Source: Emticicia sp. (GTDB lineage Bacteria > Bacteroidota > Bacteroidia > Cytophagales > Spirosomataceae). From it: a stretch of DNA of 35,052 nucleotides. Both the position numbers and the translations under genes were made by a program. A model generated the notes under the pieces. It saw nothing but the letters and a program-made list of their open reading frames with translations, did no database searches and was not told the DNA's origin. Location: the NCBI GenBank assembly GCA_017495105.1, contig JAFEIL010000405.1:1-35052 (forward strand), in the 5' to 3' direction. This document shows, in pieces, positions 32,413 to 35,052 of this stretch (position 1 is the stretch's first letter; every line of letters starts with the position of its first letter).

Positions 32413-33774
32413 TTATCTCATCAACATCACTTTTCCTATTAATTCTATTTCGTTATTTTCTTGATTTTTGGCTTTGAGTCGGTAAGGATAAATGCCAATT
32501 TGAAAATTTTCGCCGTTCCACGATTCTTTCAGATTATTCAGAATCGTGATTAGTTTACCTTTTTGGTCATAAATACTAAGGCTTACAAATTTTTCAGCTT
32601 CACCAAAGACAGTAAAAGAATCATTGATTCCATCATTATTTGGACTAAAAGCCAATGGAATAAAAATTGGAATACTTGTAAAACACGGAATCAGTGAGTT
32701 TTTGACACAGATTTTTTCGGAGATGAATGCAGTTTCGTTAGAAGTAAATTTTATTTGATAGCAGTTTTGTTGGTTACATTTTATGTCGGTGTCGATATAA
32801 TTTGTGCTTTGTCCTGCGAGTTTTACATCATTATTTTTGAGAATCGTAAAATCTTTGATAGTCTCAGGACGAGGTTTTTGCCAGCGTAATTCGTTAGATG
32901 TTTCGGTCGAAAAAACTTCAAAGTCAATATCACAGATTTCTTTTGAAAGATTATTTGGGAAACAATTATTTTCTAATTTTATGGCATAACAAACATTTTT
33001 GGCGGTATTGCTAAATGTGATTTTTTGTTGACCAATTTCACCTAGTTTTGTAGTAATTAATGAGTTATTTCCCAAGATTCTTACATCTTCGCCCGAAAAG
33101 TTATTAAATTTAATAGCATAATTTTCAGTACCTGTTTTTTCAAAAACCAATATTTGTGGCTGATTTACCTTCGGAAATTTTATATCAACTGAGCTGTTTA
33201 AGCTACAAAATTCAACTTCATAATGTGCTTTTACACTTATTTTCTTATCGGTTTGAGTGGTATAGGTATGCGAAACACTTGATGTAGGTAGTTTTATTTT
33301 TTCGAGTGGCGAGGCATCGCCCCAATCAATCATACAATAGTCGTATGGGAGAGAACCTGCTTTTTTATTATCAGCGATTTCTAAACTTACCTTGCTCCCG
33401 CAAATCTTTGGTTTTAGTATTAGTTTGTTTGTATCGAGTACTGTCACAACTCCGCAAACCCTAAGTTCTTTGCCATCTTCTTTTCTGAATGTAATCTGCA
33501 TTAATTTATATGCACCGGGAGCAGTGTAGGTAAATGTCGGCATTTCTGTTGGATTTGTGGGCAAGCCACCTTTATAATCATAGATAAATTTATGACCGTT
33601 GGCTACACTATCATTTTTGCTAATTTCGACTGTAAAAGGCACACAACCAATCATTGTTTTGGCATTAAGAGACCCCGAACCAATATTTGGGCCATAGCAT
33701 TGGTCGTTCGATTGTGCGAAAGATTTAATTGCTATAAATATCACCAAGACAATATGTAAGATTGGTTTTTTCAT
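32413..33774 (-). CDS. Secreted PKD-type protein with T9SS type-B sorting domain
   Basis: This 453-residue exported protein has a signal peptide (KKPILHIVLVIFIAIKSFAQ), a PKD-like domain (about 45-110, GAYKLMQITF), and further beta-sandwich segments. The C-terminus carries the gliding-motility-associated / type IX secretion type-B domain: PLAFSPNNDGINDSFTVFG (about 368-386), LSIYDQKGKL, W-N-G and a final GKVMLMR. Proteins of this kind are exported by the Bacteroidetes type IX system and remain at or leave the cell surface. No enzymatic motif is seen. It lies wedged between moaE and mobA-moaC. Confidence 0.88.
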   Translation of the reverse strand: MKKPILHIVLVIFIAIKSFAQSNDQCYGPNIGSGSLNAKTMIGCVPFTVEISKNDSVANGHKFIYDYKGGLPTNPTEMPTFTYTAPGAYKLMQITFRKEDGKELRVCGVVTVLDTNKLILKPKICGSKVSLEIADNKKAGSLPYDYCMIDWGDASPLEKIKLPTSSVSHTYTTQTDKKISVKAHYEVEFCSLNSSVDIKFPKVNQPQILVFEKTGTENYAIKFNNFSGEDVRILGNNSLITTKLGEIGQQKITFSNTAKNVCYAIKLENNCFPNNLSKEICDIDFEVFSTETSNELRWQKPRPETIKDFTILKNNDVKLAGQSTNYIDTDIKCNQQNCYQIKFTSNETAFISEKICVKNSLIPCFTSIPIFIPLAFSPNNDGINDSFTVFGEAEKFVSLSIYDQKGKLITILNNLKESWNGENFQIGIYPYRLKAKNQENNEIELIGKVMLMR

Positions 33775-33786
33775 TCAATGAATAAA

Positions 33787-34347
33787 CTATTCAATTATCG
33801 TTTGGTTTTTTATTTGCTCAAATTCTTCATTAGTATTTATGTTGGTTAGCATGCGAAGGTTGTGTGAAATGATGATTTCTGTATCATTATTTTGTAGAAA
33901 AACCTTCGGGCTTTTGTTTCCTGCTTCAGCGTATTTAGTAAGTAAATGTAATGCTTTTGGTTCGTAAATCGTGAAAAGTGGGTCGGGAGCATTGGTTTCG
34001 AAGTTCATAAATGCTGTTGCAATTTTATCTTTATTTCGGTGATTTACCAAGACCTGAAAGCTATTTTCATCAATCAAAGGCATATCGCAAGCAACGACCA
34101 ACCAAGCTGCGTTTGGGTTGAAGTCAAAAGCCGATAAGATTCCTCCCATCGGGCCTAATTCATATTTATCAATAATAGTGTTTTCTGAAAATTGCTGTTC
34201 GGCTCGACACGAAAAATAAACTTCTGAGCAGTATTTTTTTGCTAAATCGAATAGGTACTCTCGTTGAGGTTTGCCATGATAATCAAGCAAGCTTTTATCA
34301 GTTCCCATGCGAGAACTTTTACCACCGATAAGGATAAGAGCATTCAA
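33787..34347 (-). CDS. mobA: Molybdenum cofactor guanylyltransferase
   Basis: MobA attaches GMP to molybdopterin to form the guanine dinucleotide cofactor used by bis-MGD enzymes such as the one at 1124-3223. The 186-residue protein starts with the nucleotide-binding motif LILIGGKSSRMGTDKSLL (4-21), then GPMGGILSAF (about 67-76) and the metal-binding VACDMPLI (about 85-92). Its start overlaps the moaC stop by 4 bp, so the two are co-translated. Length is near the family norm. Confidence 0.92.
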   Translation of the reverse strand: MNALILIGGKSSRMGTDKSLLDYHGKPQREYLFDLAKKYCSEVYFSCRAEQQFSENTIIDKYELGPMGGILSAFDFNPNAAWLVVACDMPLIDENSFQVLVNHRNKDKIATAFMNFETNAPDPLFTIYEPKALHLLTKYAEAGNKSPKVFLQNNDTEIIISHNLRMLTNINTNEEFEQIKNQTIIE

Positions 34348-34826
34348 TTTTCTTCTAATTTAAAGTCTTTTTTACCGCCAGTTTTTTCAATCAAACGTGT
34401 TTCTTTGATAATGATATTGTGTGAAAAAGCCTTACACATATCATAAATCGTTAAGGCTGCTACGCTTGCACCAGTCAAGGCTTCCATTTCGATGCCTGTT
34501 TTGCCAGTCAGCGAAGCTGTACACTCAACGATGACTTCTCGTTTTTCATTCAAAAAAATAGTTATTTGGCAGTTTTCGAGTCCAAGTGGGTGGCATAGTG
34601 GAATCAAATCTCCCGTTTTTTTAGCAGCCATTACGCCCGCAATGATAGCCGTCTGAAAAACTGGCCCTTTTTTGGTATGAATTTCTTCGTTGGTTAGTCT
34701 TTCCAAGATAGCATCATCTAAAATCACGATGCTTCGAGCTTTTGCGGTGCGTCGGGTAATGGCTTTTTCGCCTACGTCCACCATTGAAGGGTTGCCGGCG
34801 GCATCTATGTGCGTAAAATTTGTCAT
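34344..34826 (-). CDS. moaC: Cyclic pyranopterin monophosphate synthase
   Basis: MoaC completes the formation of cyclic pyranopterin monophosphate from the MoaA product, the first stage of molybdenum cofactor synthesis. The 160-residue protein shows FTHIDAAGNPSMVDV (3-17), the active-site stretch LCHPLGLENCQI (about 76-87) and TGKTGIEMEALTGASVAALT (about 109-128) with YDMCKA. It is followed by mobA with a 4-bp overlap. The upstream partial gene ends 86 bp away. Confidence 0.95.
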   Translation of the reverse strand: MTNFTHIDAAGNPSMVDVGEKAITRRTAKARSIVILDDAILERLTNEEIHTKKGPVFQTAIIAGVMAAKKTGDLIPLCHPLGLENCQITIFLNEKREVIVECTASLTGKTGIEMEALTGASVAALTIYDMCKAFSHNIIIKETRLIEKTGGKKDFKLEEN

Positions 34827-34912
34827 TTTCGTGGTGCGAACATCCTGTTCGCTTTTTTTTTATATTCTTGCTATTTGATAAAAAACTTATATTACTGCGA
34901 ATCTGGAAGCGG

Positions 34913-35050
34913 TCATCGCATGATTCGCTCTACAACCCCTAATTCGCTAAATTTGATTTCTTCGTTTTCTATCATTTTTCTGATAACATCTTTTACATAA
35001 TCTTTATTATTAAAAAACTGATAGTCAACTATTTGATTGATTGGTGCTGG
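34913..35050 (-). CDS. C-terminal end of an unidentified gene (cut by the window edge)
   Basis: An open frame on the minus strand enters from the right edge and ends with TGA at 34915-34913. It gives 45 residues starting PAPINQIVDYQFFNNKDYV and ending GVVERIMR. Composition and codon use look like a real coding end, and the position directly upstream of moaC suggests an operon. I do not recognise the family; a molybdenum-cofactor gene is possible from context only. Confidence 0.6.
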   Translation of the reverse strand, partial: PAPINQIVDYQFFNNKDYVKDVIRKMIENEEIKFSELGVVERIMR

Positions 35051-35052
35051 AA

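Noticed and set aside
1-35052. CRISPR array, tRNA, rRNA or prophage
   Set aside because: No spaced identical repeats, tRNA-like T-loop with acceptor stem, rRNA stretches or phage structural genes were found on reading both strands.

Overview
The window is AT-rich, gene-dense chromosomal DNA from a member of the Bacteroidetes, most likely of the Cytophagales. The lineage evidence is a type IX secretion type-B sorting domain (32413-33774), a DUF4296 lipoprotein, an ArgF'-type N-succinyl/N-acetylornithine carbamoyltransferase, a FabV enoyl reductase, start codons mostly without Shine-Dalgarno sequences, and several matches to the Bacteroidetes promoter TTTG-N19..21-TAnnTTTG. No rRNA, tRNA, CRISPR array, integrase, transposase or prophage was seen.

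Layout. (1) 28-4675, rightward: ftsY; then a cytoplasmic-type molybdopterin oxidoreductase, a PepSY membrane protein and a TauE/SafE (TSUP) permease. (2) 4748-12342, leftward: a lipid-synthesis block in the order DUF177 (YceD), rpmF, plsX, fabH, efp, accB, accC. Between accB and accC sits a compact four-gene islet: Uma2-family protein, leucine-rich-repeat lipoprotein broken at a poly-A tract, MNT nucleotidyltransferase, HEPN protein. (3) 12406-14900, rightward: PAP2 phosphatase and a large acyl-CoA dehydrogenase. (4) 14974-17484, leftward: DoxX-like membrane protein, beta-barrel protein, murB; then a divergent fibronectin-type lipoprotein. (5) 18653-19116: a gene-free spacer with a strong small-RNA candidate. 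(6) 19117-23797, leftward: fabV, argF', a PfkB sugar kinase, an APC amino-acid permease. (7) 23798-24282: a 485-bp control region with a promoter, a TTTGCA operator array and an intrinsic terminator lying upstream of the permease. It is followed by a divergent DeoR-type regulator. (8) 25139-26208: two decaying genes, an esterase with an in-frame stop and a truncated Nudix gene. (9) 26435-32412: a tail-specific protease, a dolichyl-phosphate-mannose-synthase-like glycosyltransferase, the DUF4296 lipoprotein, a DUF58 protein with a membrane partner, and moaE. (10) 32413-35052, leftward: T9SS protein, mobA, moaC and the last 45 codons of a further gene.

How the parts fit. Region 2 plus fabV gives malonyl-CoA synthesis (AccBC), chain initiation (FabH), enoyl reduction (FabV) and entry to phospholipid synthesis (PlsX). 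The molybdenum-cofactor genes at the right end (moaE, mobA, moaC) could serve the molybdopterin enzyme at the left end.

The least explained elements are the control region upstream of the permease, the 130-nt small-RNA candidate, a helically phased inverted repeat in the accB promoter, and the islet with its A8-tract frameshift. All regulatory calls come from reading the sequence by eye, without computed folding or database searches.
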